From: Hepsetus odoe
Taxonomy: Eukaryota; Chordata; Actinopteri; Characiformes; Hepsetidae
NCBI GenBank assembly: GCA_017165825.1
Contig: CM029377.1
Coordinates: forward strand, 21,751,014-21,815,013
Direction of reading: 5' to 3'
Length of the DNA stretch: 64,000 nucleotides
How positions within the stretch are numbered: the stretch's first letter is position 1; every line of letters starts with the position of its first letter. The notes under the pieces were generated by a model that worked only from the letters and a program-made list of their open reading frames with translations, was not told the DNA's origin and did no database searches. Of this stretch, positions 10,601 through 22,543 are shown piece after piece. Position numbers and translations under genes: made by a program.

Positions 10601-11340
10601 ATTTATTACATTTAAATGTGATGTTTTTACAAAATGTTAGAAAAGGCTTTTGCTAATCTTTACAAAGTGTTGGATACAATTTGGCTCTCAGTAAAGTCTT
10701 TAAAAGGTGTGTAAAATTTTAGCTAAAATTTGAAAAGTGTTGGATAAGATTTTTATAAATCTTAAAATGTGTTTAAATAAAACTCTTTATGAACTGTCGG
10801 GTAAGATTTTGATAACTTGTAAAGTGTTGGGCAAGATTTGAAAAAGTTTTCACAAAGTGTTGGGTAATGTTTTTGAAAGTTTTTATGTGTTTTACAGATG
10901 CAGGTTAAGGTCATAAAACATATTTAGAATGTGTAAATAAAGGTATTGATTAAAATAGATTATATTGGATTAAACTTTATCGTCTTTCAACAAATTCAGA
11001 GCCAAATAATAAAGCAGTATCTAACCAGATGTGCAAAGAGTAGAAAAAATACAGCATAAATTAAAGATGGCAGCAAAAGTGAAATTTACACAATTTGTAC
11101 ATACGGCAAAAAATTGTTGGTACAGATTTTTGAAAGCCTTGACAATTTTTTTATTTATCTTGAAAAATTGTTGGGTAAGGCCATAACTTTTTTTTTTTTT
11201 ATGTTAAGGAAGATTTATTATATTTATTTTAAAGAACTGGATAAAAATGTAAGATAAAAGCTTCCCAGGTTTTTATGTTTTGGGATGGTTTTTGAAAATC
11301 TGTCGGACCAGATTTGAAAGTTTGCAAAAAGTCATTCCTC
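10601..11340 (+). repeat. AT-rich degenerate tandem repeat (aaagtgttggataagattt type)
   Basis: Units of about 35-45 bp with aagtgttggataagatttttgaaa and variants recur, densest at 10610-10900 and again at 11110-11330. It is diverged and has no coding frame. Confidence 0.6.
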
Positions 11341-12170
11341 ACTTGTAGGTGCAGGTAAAATTAAAAATTTTAGTTCCTACCAAACCTCATAGCCATCAAG
11401 TAAAGAAAGCCTGTGAGATTCCTCCACTTCTTGCTAAATCGGAAAGAGCATTTTCTTGCTGGTTATGGAAATGGAGTAGGCTAGTTGTCATCTGGGACAT
11501 CAGCACAATGTCTCCAGGACATAATGGCTGCTAGCCCTGCCACCCAACTACCCCGAAAAGGCACTGCTCTTTGTATGTGTATGAGGGCTCACACGACCCC
11601 TCTGAGCATCTCATTCATATTTTTCCTGTATATCTGCTCTTTCGATCTCTCCAGAGCTTCCTTGCATTAGGCTCATCTGAAGTTACCTGCATCCCCTCCC
11701 CAAAAAACATCTTATCTCCTTTTCTCATCCCAGGCTAGCGGAGGATAATGTGGTTCTTCCCTATGCCTACATGATACCTGTCCTTACCTGGGCCCCTTCT
11801 GCACCTCCTCTGGGCCCCTTCTTGTCCTCCATCTGCCAGGGGTTCCCAGCCGGCCCGTCACTGCTAAAGAGGCCTTATTGTTGTGCCGATAAACCCCGGC
11901 ATTGTCCCGTGTCCCTCCAACACACCCTGGGGGGTATCACCGTACCTCAGCCCCTAAGACCACCATCCGACACAACCATCTAGGGCTTTCCTTCTTTTGC
12001 AGGAATCCCCTCTGGATCCCTAACTCCATTTGAAGGGAAAATGAAAGAGAGATGAGGTTTTTGTCACCACTGACATTCTGGCTTCTAGAAGAGGAAGGGT
12101 ACTGCAAGGGTATCGATCAAGAGTGAACCCCATGACCTGAATGCAATTGTGTTGGCAACATACTTAACCC
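11341..12170. other. Non-coding stretch, GC-richer at 11750-11985
   Basis: The 11750-11985 part is GC-rich and unique-looking, with a 77-codon open frame that has no recognisable domain. It may be conserved non-coding DNA, but this is a guess. Confidence 0.4.
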
Positions 12171-12177
12171 ACACAGT

Positions 12178-12310
12178 CCAGCTCTGTCCAGCACCTGGGG
12201 AGCAGTGACAGGGATGGTACCTTACTCAAGGGAACCTCAGGGTATTCTAGCTCTCCAGGATTCGAACCAACAACCTTCCGATCATGGGGTCCTTAAACAC
12301 TAGTCCACAT
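12178..12310 (-). repeat. Worn tRNA-derived SINE fragment
   Basis: On the minus strand it matches the 5' half of the SINE family at 14949: a B-box-like GGTTCGAATCC (12265-12275) followed by ccctgaggttcccttgagtaagg. Confidence 0.6.
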
Positions 12311-12354
12311 CTACTGTAGAAAGATGAAAAAACATTTGAAACACTGTCCTCTGA

Positions 12355-12770
12355 ATCCCTGTCTTCATGCATCTGATCAAGGAACATCGAGGCAACTTAC
12401 ACATTGCCAGTCCATCGCAGGGCAGACACACATACACCTAGGGCAGGGGTGGGCAATTCCGGTCCTGGAGGGCCGGTGTCCTGCAGAGTTTAGTAAATTC
12501 CCTGCTTAAACACACTCACTAAACTTGACAATGATCAGGTGAGCTGTACCTGGTGTGTTTAAGCAGGGAATTCACTAAACTCTGGAGGATTCCTGGCCCT
12601 CCAGGACCAGAATTGCCCACCCCCGACCTAGGGGGACAATCTAGCATCTCCAGTCTACCTGCCCTTCAGGTCTTTGGATTGCGGGAGGAAACGCACAGAC
12701 AATGTGTGACAATGTGTCCAGGAACGTGTCCGTCTGGGAATCAAACACAATACCTTCTCCCATGTTCTCC
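12355..12770 (-). repeat. SINE split by a hAT-type MITE
   Basis: The flanks (12355-12443 and 12634-12770) join into one minus-strand SINE of the type seen at 23165-23530: gtttgattccc B-box region, tttcctcccgcaatccaaag, then ctggagatgctagattgtcccc, then ccctgcgatgg. The 182-bp MITE at 12444-12625 interrupts it, so the SINE is the older insertion. Confidence 0.7.
12444..12625. mobile_element. hAT-type MITE with 8-bp target duplication
   Basis: The ends are inverted repeats (caggggtgggcaattccggt at the left, the near-complement at the right), and the interior folds back further through gaattcactaaac/gtttagtaaattc. Both sides carry ACCTAGGG (12436-12443 and 12626-12633), the 8-bp duplication typical of hAT transposition. 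It has no coding capacity, so it must have been moved by an outside transposase. Confidence 0.88.
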
Positions 12771-13622
12771 CCCCCTCAAACAAGATTAGGACAATAAAAA
12801 TAGGACAACTGTTCCTTTAAAAGAGCAATACTTCTTTTTTTTTTTTTTTTTCCTCTACACCACTTTGCTGACCCAAAGCAGTCCTCCAGTCCATGGCAAA
12901 GTCAGAGCTGTCCCCCGTGGTCCCTGCGTTTCAGAGCCAATAAATCCATAATCACCCTGAGCCTGATCACTGCTGGCACATCGCCCATAGATCGACCCCC
13001 TCCCGAGGACGAGGGATGCACTGTCAGGAAGACAGATGTTTCTCACTGTATTTTTCCTTTCTGATTGACAGCTGGCCAGATGCTTGGGGGACACTCAGCA
13101 ATTTCTGGGACCCTGCTGACTTCACAGCATTGTGCCGTTATTGGTTTGTGTGTGTGTGTGTGTGTGACAGATGTGCACAGTCACCCCTGGGGTTCTAGCC
13201 CTCGATAAATGCCATGTCAGGTGGAATTAACTTTTAATGATTTTAAATAGGAGTCAGGCAAAATATTGGATGGGGAAATGTGTGTGTGTGTGTGTGTGGC
13301 CCATGAAACTGAAAGCGACAGAAATTGAGAAAGGTAAACGAGGTGCATGGAAATTATTACAACCCTGGGCTATGTGTTTGTGTGTGTATTTGTGTGTTTT
13401 CATATATTATGTGTATGGGTCTCTAAAGGAACGAATGGTCCTCATTTGTAGAGTCTTTTTTTGATTTCTATTTCTATTTTGGACATAAAGATCATTTTAT
13501 TGACATTATTTAAATAATTTATTCATGTTTATTTCATTTGAAAGTTTTTTGTACCCTTTTAAAGTTTCAGAATGAATGAAAACAATTTTCGATAATTTTG
13601 TTACATTATTCACATTTAAGTG

Positions 13623-13625
<3 letters not shown>
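12771..13625. other. Non-coding, nothing recognised
   Basis: Poly-T at 12835-12852 and short GT runs at 13146-13168 and 13279-13298. No gene recognised. Confidence 0.5.

Positions 13626-13627
<2 letters not shown>

Positions 13628-13659
<32 letters not shown>
13628..13659. repeat. (TA)n microsatellite
   Basis: A 32-bp uninterrupted alternating TA tract. Confidence 0.95.
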
Positions 13660-13661
<2 letters not shown>

Positions 13662-13689
13662 CTGTTAAATTGTATATATGAGTAGGAAA

Positions 13690-14165
13690 TATAGTCTTGA
13701 GCCCCTCATTTCTTCATCTTCTGCTTGCATCTTTTGCTTGTATGTTTAATGTTGAGGGACAGTTCTCCAGATCTTCCTGAAGGACAGTGTTTTTGTCTCT
13801 CATTTTCAGTACAGTCTCTGTACCTGAGCAGTTCTCCAGATCTTAGTAAAGGACAGTGTTTTTGTCTCTTATTTTCAGTCCAGTCTGTATCTGAGCAGTT
13901 TGATCATTTTTGTTGGTTAATCCACACAGTGATCTATGTCTGAACCTACAAGCAGAACAAAGCATCTAACTTAAGACATGAAGCAGTGAAGAAACAGGTG
14001 CAGATGATTCCACATGATCAGGTGATTCATTCAGAGTGGGTGGAACCCATTTAACTAGAACTTTGTATGTTTATACTCTTTGCAAGAGCACAAAAACATT
14101 TGTTCTTTCATTTAATCCTCAATTTTTTAAATTCATCTTATGTTTAGATGTCAAAAACCAGGTCA
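13690..14165 (+). mobile_element. MITE family B copy, right end lost
   Basis: It starts agtcttgagcccctcatttc and carries two tandem copies of a segment with ccagatcttcctgaaggacag and gtctcttattttcagt. A conserved internal block follows (gttaatccacacagtgatct to gaagaaacaggtgcagatga). The same order occurs at 54325-54978 and 62045-62534, where both ends survive. It has no coding frame. Confidence 0.75.
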
Positions 14166-14379
14166 CAGCAACTTCTTCCAGTAAAAAAAAAAATGCATCG
14201 AGTCTGATTGACACAGTAAGGACCTCCAGTGTGTGTGTGTGCGTGTTCAGGGCTTGTTTTTAGATCTCGGCTCTTCAGGGCGTCAGGAATTTCCCTTAAT
14301 CGCTCTGATATTCCTCCTTTTCTCCTCCTACCACCACTCCCTCTCTATCACTCTGTCCATCTCTCTTCTGTCTGTTTCA

Positions 14380-14510
14380 TGATTTCTCTTTTCTTTTCTT
14401 CTGTCCCTCTCTCTTTGTCCTTCTCTCACTCTCTCTCTCTGTCCCCCTCTCTCTCTCTGTCCCTGTCCCTCTCTCTCTCTCTTCTCTCACTCTATCTCTC
14501 TCTCTCTCGA
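14380..14510. repeat. (CT)n-rich tract
   Basis: Pyrimidine tract of ctctct and ctctgtcc units, followed by an A run. Confidence 0.9.
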
Positions 14511-14934
14511 AAAAAAAAGTTGGCATGGTGCAGTGATAACCACTCCACATAACCATTCATGGTATGAAGGGTGTGTGCGCGCGCATGTGGGTGTGTGTGT
14601 GTGTGTGTGTGTGTAGACGGGGATGACATGCTGGGACCATGCTGAGGAATGCTATGAGCTCCTATGAGGCAGACATGAATGACATCAGTATATCCTCCAT
14701 CCATTTCAGCTCAACTGAACCAATCCTGGGCTGAACAGCAGGTACTCCATGGACATCAACACCACTGGAAGATTCCAGGAGTAATTTTTTCTGTCCACAA
14801 AACTGTCCACAAAAGTGTACCTGAGCAGCAAGGAGGCCAAATATGTCACTTTTGCAATATAACAAGCACTTTTAAATGTTCCCCAAGCTCCTGGCCTGGT
14901 CTTGGACCAGAAATCTAATCTAATTGACTCTATC
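14511..14934. other. Non-coding, nothing recognised
   Basis: A GT tract lies at 14590-14614. The rest shows no gene or repeat that I can name. Confidence 0.45.
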
Positions 14935-14948
14935 TGATCATAGTGGCA

Positions 14949-15180
14949 GGGGCAGCGGTGGCCTAGTGGTTAGGGCGTCGGCCACATGATCGGAGGATCG
15001 GGGGTTCGAACCCCTTCCCAATGCGTTGCTCTGAGGTACCCTTGAGCAAGGTGTCGTCCCCGTCCTGCTCCTCCCTGCGATGGGCTGGCCAGTTTAGGGT
15101 GCGTCCCCCGTCCTCGCCCTGTGTGCGCTGGGTTGGACACCAGCACTCCCCTGTGACCCCGTTTGGGACAAGCGGATGGA
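14949..15180 (+). repeat. Full-length tRNA-derived SINE with 14-bp target duplication
   Basis: The 232-bp element starts with a tRNA-like head: A box TGGCCTAGTGG and B box GGTTCGAACCC, the internal RNA polymerase III promoter. A body and a 3' end in GGATGGA follow. Identical 14-bp flanks TGATCATAGTGGCA (14935-14948 and 15181-15194) mark the insertion; perfect flanks suggest it is young. It would have been copied by a LINE reverse transcriptase. Confidence 0.92.
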
Positions 15181-15234
15181 TGATCATAGTGGCAAGAGTT
15201 GTCATACAGTCATCAAATGCAGGAAATCCTCCAA

Positions 15235-16115
15235 AATCTGCTCCTCCATCCTGTCATCCCCACCCACAACCTCTGCGATCCCTACCAGCCCATTTCCTCT
15301 CATTCAGTTCCATCAGCCATCATCTCCTCCATCAGCTCCATTTTCCCATCATCTCCTCCATCAAATCCATTACTCATAATCTCCACATTCTTCCCATCAT
15401 TTCCATCCATCATCTTGTCCCCATCATCTCCACCACTCATAACTTCAATCTTCCCATCAACTCCATTACCCCAATCAATTCTGTCACTTATCATGATCTC
15501 CTGATCATCTCTCCCACCCTTTCATCCCTACTTCTAATTATCTTACCATCATCTCCACCACACAGTCTTAACCACTCATTATTTCCAACACTCATCAATT
15601 TCTCGACCTTCCCATGAACTCTATCACCAGTTCAGCACGTATTTTATTATACAGTCACTTCATCAATCATCAGCCAATCCTTGCTTCTATCATCTCCACC
15701 CCTCACCACCACTCCATCATCTCCACCTTCCCATCATCTGCACCTTACCATCATGCCATCTTTCCATCACCTCATCCTTCACATCATCTCTACCTTCACA
15801 TTTTCTCCTTATTTCTATAATTTCCACCTTCCCATCATGTGCACCTTTCTATCATCTCCACCTTCCCATCACATCCTCCATCCCATCATCTCCTCCTTCC
15901 CATCATGCCCACCTTTCTATCATCTCAACCTTCCCATCACCTCATCCCTCACATCATCTCCACCTTCACATTACGTCCATATTTCTATCATTTCCACCTT
16001 CCCATCATCTCCTCCTTCCCATTATGTCCAACTCTCCATATTTCTACATCTCTATTATTCATCCCTTCTCAACCATGATCTCAACCATCACCACCACTTA
16101 TCACCTTTCCATTGT
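15235..16115 (+). repeat. Pyrimidine-rich minisatellite (catctccaccttcc type)
   Basis: A motif close to ccatcatctccaccttc repeats across about 880 bp with units of 20-25 bp and much substitution. The array keeps several frames open on both strands (Ser/His/Pro/Ile-rich) that are composition artefacts. It begins about 40 bp after one SINE and ends before another. Confidence 0.85.
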
Positions 16116-16279
16116 ATTTTCCCCTCAACCATCACCCCATCGCATATGTTACTGCATCACTTATGAAACCCTGTCCCGTCCTTTACCCACGTCCCCCATC
16201 ACCTCACCAGCCCTAGACACCATGACTCATCACAAACCATGTCCTAGTCAAAAAGTTCAATTACAGCCAAAGTATCAAT

Positions 16280-16510
16280 CATCCATCCATCCATTTTCTG
16301 CCGCTTGTCCCAAACGGGGTCGTGGGGGAGTGCTGGTGTCCAACCCAGCGCACACAGGGCGAGGACGGGGGACGCACCCTGGACAGGTCGCCAGCCCATC
16401 GCAGGGAGGAGCGGGACGGGGATGGCACCTTGCTCAAGGGTACCTCAGGGCAATCTATTGGGAAGGGGTTCGAACCCCCGATCCTCCAATCACGTGGCCG
16501 ACTGCCCCGC
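16280..16510 (-). repeat. Full-length tRNA-derived SINE, minus strand
   Basis: This is a second copy of the 14949 family in the opposite orientation, with B box GGTTCGAACCC and the GGATGGATGG tail at the low-coordinate end. The flanks aagtatcaat (16270-16279) and aagtattaat (16511-16520) are a 10-bp target duplication with one mismatch. Confidence 0.9.
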
Positions 16511-16845
16511 AAGTATTAATAATTTCTCATGGATTTCACCTGGAAAATCAACCAGTTGGTTCAAAATACAAGTGGGTTCTTGATGCTTATCAGAGAGTGT
16601 GTTCAGTTTAGAAGCTGTGAACTGAGTGTCTGTCTCCAGAAGTTGACACCGATGGAACTGGTGAAGGTCTTCCTTTCTTCTCTTACTTATCAGTTGCCTT
16701 TCCCTGCTCTCTTCTGATCTCTCCCCTCCTCACTCTATCGCTCTCTCTCCATCTTCCCTATCTCCTTATTTCTGTTGTTAGTCTCCCCTGATGCTCTCTC
16801 TCTCTCTCTCTCTCTCAACTCCCCAGCTCCCATCTCTGTCTCTGC

Positions 16846-16883
<38 letters not shown>

Positions 16884-17146
16884 TCCTCTCACCTCTTCAC
16901 TGCACTTCTCATCTCGTTGGCTGCGCCTGCCTTTGATATCTGAGAGCCCAGAGGCTCCTGTGCAAACAAAGACCCTCTGTGTATGTGTGTGTGTGTGTAT
17001 GCGAGTGTGATCTGCTTGGTTCCGATCTCTCTAACGAAGCCCAGTGACCCGTCCCAGATGCTATGAGGCAAAAAAAACAGCATGTAATCTCTCAGCCTGG
17101 TGTTGGAAGGCAACGCTAAGATCTCCAGCTAAAGAGCTGTGTGTGC

Positions 17147-17179
<33 letters not shown>

Positions 17180-17435
17180 GCTAGTTAAAGATCAGACCAC
17201 ACCATTACAGAGAACAGAGAGGCTAAGTGGGACAACCAGATAAAAATCTGATATCTTAAGCCTAGAAGATCTTTTAACGTTCTTCAGAAAAGACCCATGG
17301 GAAAAGGTGAACCCTCCTAAATAAGGACTGATGTTAAAGCCACAGTGTGGGATTTTATTCCTGCAAAATCTGGACAGCAAAGTTTTAAACCCACGTCCTT
17401 GAAAAAATAAACTTTGAGACAAGTCTGTGGAAGTG
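16511..17435. other. Non-coding stretch with CT and GT microsatellites
   Basis: (CT)n tracts at 16794-16816 and 16850-16876; GT runs at 16984-17000 and 17139-17180. No gene recognised. Confidence 0.6.
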
Positions 17436-17439
17436 CTTC

Positions 17440-18385
17440 ATAGAAAAAAACTGAATTGAATTGGACTGAGTGTGAATGAACTGAAGTGAATTTAGTTGAT
17501 GGGTTGATTGAACCAAACGTATGTGGACAGAAAAAAACAGAACAGATCTCAATCAAAGTGAACCAAAATAAGCTGAACATAATCGAATTGAGCCGAATTA
17601 CACTGAATGTAGCTGAACCGAACTGAATCAGAAGTGAGTTGAACTAAACCGAATAGATTTGAACAGAATTTCAATGAAGTTCAGTTGTAAACAACACTGA
17701 ATAAATGTGAACACAACGGAAACCAAAGCAAACTGAATTTAACTAATATAAACAGATCTGAACACAGCTCAGTCGAAGTGAGTTAGAAACTCAGTTATAA
17801 ACTGAACTGAATAGATCTGAACAGAACTGAACCAAAGTGAGTTAAACCAAACTGAACTGAGCTGAACCCTGAACTGTCTCTGTATCTAGAACTGCATTTC
17901 TGGAGTTGAGTAGAATTAAAGTCAACTGAAACAAAATGAACAGATCTGAACATAACATAGATGATCTGAATTTAATTTTCCAGAGCTGAATGAAATTGAA
18001 CTGAACTGAACAGAATGGAAGTGAACTGAATGGAATTTACATCAACAGAATTAAGTCATTTTAAGTGAGCTGAAATTAATTAAATGTAAATTAATGTATT
18101 TGTACTTAATCTCAATTTTGACTGAATTGAGTTAAATTGAAGTGACATGGAATTAACAAAATGAAGGGATTTGAAGTTAATTGATTTGAATTAAACTGAA
18201 CTCAACAAATCTGAATTTCTAATCTGAATGACCTCCACTGAGTTGAACTGATTCACACTATTTGAACCAAAACCCACTGAATCGATTTTATTATTTAAAT
18301 AAATTATTTAATTTAATGGACTGAATGGCTCTCTGAATAATTGAACCGAATCGAGTTAATCTGAATCAAGCTGAAATGAGCCAAA
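17440..18385 (+). repeat. Degenerate ctgaa/aactgaa tandem repeat
   Basis: About 950 bp built from diverged copies of ctgaactgaa, gaaccaaagtgag, acagatctgaac and similar words. The basic step is about five bases and longer repeated phrases sit on top of it. Confidence 0.75.
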
Positions 18386-18504
18386 CTTTTTTTTTTTTGA
18401 GGAAGGTCGAGATGTTATAAACATGCACACACACTCAATATGGTTCTAAGAGGAATTTCTGTTCCACCTTTTAGGAAGATGTGTGTACAGGCATGTGTTT
18501 GTAA

Positions 18505-18536
<32 letters not shown>

Positions 18537-19222
18537 GTGAGGAAAGCACCGAGTTTTTTTGTTTGATCCTCAACAGTGTCTATGTCAACAGACATACACA
18601 CACACACATACCCTGAGGCTGAGTATTCTGCACTGAGGAGGTGTGAGAGGGGTCACACACACACACACACACGTCTCTACCTGTGCTGTTCATGTTTTGT
18701 GCTGAAGGACGTGTTTGTTTTTACACAGTCAAGCTCAGGATGAAAAGCCTTGTACCTGTCAGAGCAAATAGAACACACACACACACACGCACACAGTTTA
18801 TGATATGGTGAAATTGCTTTTGTGTGTGAGTGTGTGTGGAAGGATACTATCTGGCATGCAGGTGAAAACAGCACACACACAGAAAGTGAGTGATAGAGAG
18901 ATGTGTGGCCCACCTGGCTGACAATGTATAATCAGAAAGGATGGATGAAGGATTGAGAGAGAGCACCTTTTTCTTTTTTGGGCTGTGTCCCAAAACACAA
19001 ACAGGTTTAGGTGTCCAGAGTAAAAGTGCACTCCAGATCTGAGGCCCAAATCAGCCCAGTGTTGTTGTCACTCGATTGGCCCCCTAATGGCTCCGCCCAC
19101 ATCTGGAAGGAAAGATGACCTCATGGGTTCCAGACTGAGGACCTGACTGTTGACTGTGACTGTTCAGCAATCTGATTGGCCGATCCTCAGGTCATTAGCG
19201 CAAAGGAAGTCTTGGAGGGGAG

Positions 19223-19263
<41 letters not shown>

Positions 19264-19438
19264 GAGCGGGGTTGAGGATTAAAATTCACAGAGATGGTAA
19301 ATAAAGTACAAATAAGTCACTAATGTAAAGTACTTTGAAATGAAATGTTTTTAAATAAAATAAATAAATATAATAGGATTGAATTTCAGATATGATTGAA
19401 TTTATAAAAATAAAATAAAAAATACATTTTTAAAAATC
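18386..19438. other. Non-coding stretch rich in GT/CA microsatellites
   Basis: CA/GT tracts lie at 18506-18536, 18595-18608, 18653-18672, 18773-18795 and 19225-19261. An ACAGTGTTGTTGTC-type unique segment is around 19055. No gene recognised. Confidence 0.55.
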
Positions 19439-19439
19439 C

Positions 19440-19640
19440 ATATTTACATTTACGGCATTTAGCAGACGCACTTATCCAGAGCGACTTCCATGTCCTAATT
19501 ACAGGGACAGTCCCCCTGGAGCAATTTAGGGTTAAGGGTCTTGCTCAGGGACCCAGTGGTGGTAGTGCCAGAGGTGGGATTCGAACCTGGGACCTCTTGA
19601 ATCATAGGTCCATAGGCAAGCATCCTACCACTAGGTGAAT
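19440..19640 (-). repeat. tRNA-derived SINE, second family, minus strand
   Basis: Read on the minus strand it has an A-box-like TAGTGGTAGGATG, a B box GGTTCGAATCC, a middle with gagcaagacccttaacc, and the tail ctggataagtgcgtctgctaaatgc. That tail is shared with LINE 3' ends widespread in fish. A second copy is at 26566-26758. Confidence 0.85.
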
Positions 19641-20115
19641 GAAATTTAGCCCCAATTAATCTCCAGAATAAATCTCTTAATAATTTAATACATGTAATTT
19701 AGCCCATAAAAATATAATATAATATAAAATATGTTTAAAGTATAATAAATGAAAATTAATTTAAAAACGTTCTAATCAAATGAATATGCAGAATAAAACT
19801 AAAATAAAATTCATATCCAGAATACAGTTCTCATGAAATTAATATATATATTTTTTAAAAGAATAACATTCTAATTAAATTAATAAACAGAATTAAATTC
19901 TGTACAGTTCATATCAGATATCAGATTTGAATTTTAATACATTTTTACCCAGATAAATGTCTTAAATAATGAAATAATAAAATAAAGGAAGTAATTTCTA
20001 TTATTGATTATATTAATATTATTCTGTATTGAATCTGTATATTAATAAACATCTAAAATAACCAGTTTATTGCAGAGTTTACAGTTCTCTAATTAATAAA
20101 CTATTAAACCACAAA
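19641..20115 (+). repeat. AT-rich degenerate tandem repeat (ccagaataaagttctaat type)
   Basis: Units of about 30-35 bp like cagaattaaattctaattaaattaat recur with heavy divergence. The same words appear in 59860-60680 and 61255-61460, 40 kb away, so it is a dispersed family rather than a private local array. Confidence 0.55.
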
Positions 20116-20690
20116 TATTAATATGTAACATACACACACACAGACACAGTGGTTGTAGCTCTATATCAAAAATCTGATTATGAGTGATTTTTCCCAGCCA
20201 GGGAATTTCCTCTTTTCTTTTCTTCTTTGTGTGTGTGTGTGTGTGTGTGAGTGAGAGAGGTGGATATATGCTACACCATCAAGCACATCTGAACTCCCAC
20301 ACACACAAACACTGTCACACACACACACACACGCTCACACACTTACACACACTCACACACACTCTCACACACAGCCCAAAATAACTGTCAAAATGCACAC
20401 ACCACCACCACCACCACAATAAAAACAACAACAACATAAACAAGGAGACGAGAGAGTTTTGTCCCATCACAGGCCTGTTAGGACTTGTCCTCTACCAGCC
20501 CCCCCCCCTTCATTTCTAATTGCTTTACACTTGTGCATTTGTTGATGAGAAGAGAAGAGAAGAGAAGAGAAAGCAGAGAAGAAAAGAGACGAAAAAGAGA
20601 AGAGTGTGTGGGATCATCACGAGAACAAAAATAACCCTCCAAAGAAGAGCTTCAAGAAGCCTGGAGAAGTGTTTTGACTTAAAGAAAGGA
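20116..20690. other. Non-coding with simple repeats
   Basis: GT tract at 20228-20250, CA-rich 20300-20375, (CCA)n near 20399-20416, (GAAAA/AGAG)n at 20545-20600. No gene recognised. Confidence 0.6.
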
Positions 20691-20694
20691 GCTG

Positions 20695-20880
20695 GTCTAA
20701 GAGAGTTGAAGCTGTGCTGAAGAATAATGGTGGTGGTAGTGAATACTGACTTTAAAGCTGCTCTTTGTATTTAGACTGGAGTTACATGGTTTGGTTACAA
20801 ATCACTGACCCTACTGTCCAACTTTCAAACAGAGCAGAAAGACAAGAGGGGGATCAAGACTTTTGCACAGTTCTGTGTAG
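20695..20880 (+). mobile_element. MITE family C fragment
   Basis: Taagagagttgaagctgtgct at the left and gggggatcaagacttttgca at the right match the repeat at 44793-44967. The left half also matches the reverse strand of 48440-48520. The end resembles Tc1-type MITE termini (actgtgcaaaagtcttgatc). It is non-coding. Confidence 0.6.
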
Positions 20881-21787
20881 AGACTCATAGCTCCAGCAAG
20901 CCTGAAGTATGTTTTTGCTGAAGTATGGTTTTTGGAAGCTGGTTGTTAGGAACTGATGGCTTTTTTCTCATTAAGAATTTATCAGGAAACTCAGAGCCGA
21001 TTGGGACATATTGACACACATCGACGTCCTCGGTAACAAAAACAAATGAGTTCCTCTTCCAGTGGGAGGTCCCACGGGTACGAGCTGTCAATCAAACCAG
21101 CCTGAAAGGAGAGGCCCGGTCTCTCGCTGTGGAGGTGATAAGAACCCTATCTGAGCCACCGGAAGTAACATTTCAGGAAAGAGATTCATGAGAAAACTAA
21201 ACGTGTGCATCCAGGGCTGAGAAACAAAAACATCCTGTAAAATCAGATAAATAAATGAATGAACGTCTTTAATACTGATAAGGACAGAAAATTAAAAGAA
21301 GAGAAGCGAAGCCAAAAAAAAAAAGACAAAATAAGAAGAGAAAAAAGATTAGAAGAAGAGAAGAGAGGTGAAAACAAAGGAAAGAATAATCAAAAAGAAA
21401 AGGGTTGAGAAGAGAAGAGCAGAAACAAGCAGAGAAGAACAGAAGGCAAGAGGATACAAAAATATAAGAGAAGAAAAAGAGAAGAGAAAAAAATGAGAAA
21501 AGAGAGGAGAAAGAATGACACTGGTTTCCTGAGAATATGGTTTACAGGAGTAAAGCTATGTTCACATTCTCTGGGATCAGATCCAGTTTTTCTAACATGA
21601 TTCACTTTCAAGTGGGATCATGAAGGTATAAAGAAACAGATGAATTCTGAATATTGTGGAAAATTCCGGATTTGAAAAGATCCGGTTTGCGTGTCCACAC
21701 TGGAAATAATTCAGATCTGAGAACACTCAGATTTAGTGAATCATCTGAAGAAAGTGCGGAAAAAACAACCTGTACTGTCAGAGGGAG

Positions 21788-21840
<53 letters not shown>

Positions 21841-22065
21841 TAGTGCGAGAACACCTGTGCAGTTTTTACCTGGGCCACAAAGACATGCAGGTGAAAGATC
21901 AGTCACTTCAACACCTGCCCTAGAACAACAAGAGTGCTAGAACATTCTTCTTTATGATACACACACAATCACTCAAACACATACACTCACACACACACAC
22001 ATGCAGACACACACTGCTCTGAAGGCTGTTTCACTGAGGGGAAAACCCCTATATCCACTTATGTA

Positions 22066-22128
<63 letters not shown>

Positions 22129-22541
22129 ACATGTGCGTGTGTTTGTGTGAGTGTGCATGTGCGTGTGCACAGACAGACTCCCAGTCAGGACAACCCCTGG
22201 CTCATCATCACAGAGATCTGGAGATCATACAGACACACTCACCGAAAGAAAGATGTGATCACTGATCACAAAGTTCACACACACACACACACACACAGAG
22301 TTCTAACAGTTCCGTTAATGTGTGTGTTACGCAATCTTGGAGAAGTTAAAGGGCTCATATCATGTATCAAAACCCACCCTTCACCCCTCAGTTAATTTGG
22401 TCCCCAAAAAGCACATTCAGCCGCTAGCCTCTGGCAGCTTAGCCCTGCCCATTCAGGCTAACATAAAGAGTGTTTCAGCCTCTACTCCTCTTTGAATGAG
22501 GCACAATACAGAGCAGCCAATCAGAATAGATCTCATTTACA
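20881..22541. other. Non-coding, purine-rich and GT-rich
   Basis: 21285-21515 is an A/G-rich degenerate tract (agaagagaaaag). (GT)n lies at 21789-21837 and 22069-22125, with CA tracts at 21960-22013 and 22277-22298. The 20900-21180 segment is unique-looking. No gene recognised. Confidence 0.6.
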
Positions 22542-22543
22542 TA

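Noticed and set aside
14949..15012. Possible tRNA gene, because perfect A and B boxes are present
   Set aside because: No full cloverleaf could be drawn, a SINE body follows, and 14-bp target duplications flank the whole 232-bp unit.
15021..16166. Several long plus-strand frames rich in Ser, Pro, His and Ile
   Set aside because: They are readings of the catctccaccttcc minisatellite; three neighbouring frames give the same kind of peptide.
16024..16611. 195-codon plus-strand frame
   Set aside because: It covers the end of the minisatellite and the antisense of a complete SINE; no independent coding signal.
22069..22395. Cys/Val-rich frames
   Set aside because: Translation of a (GT)n tract; no other support.
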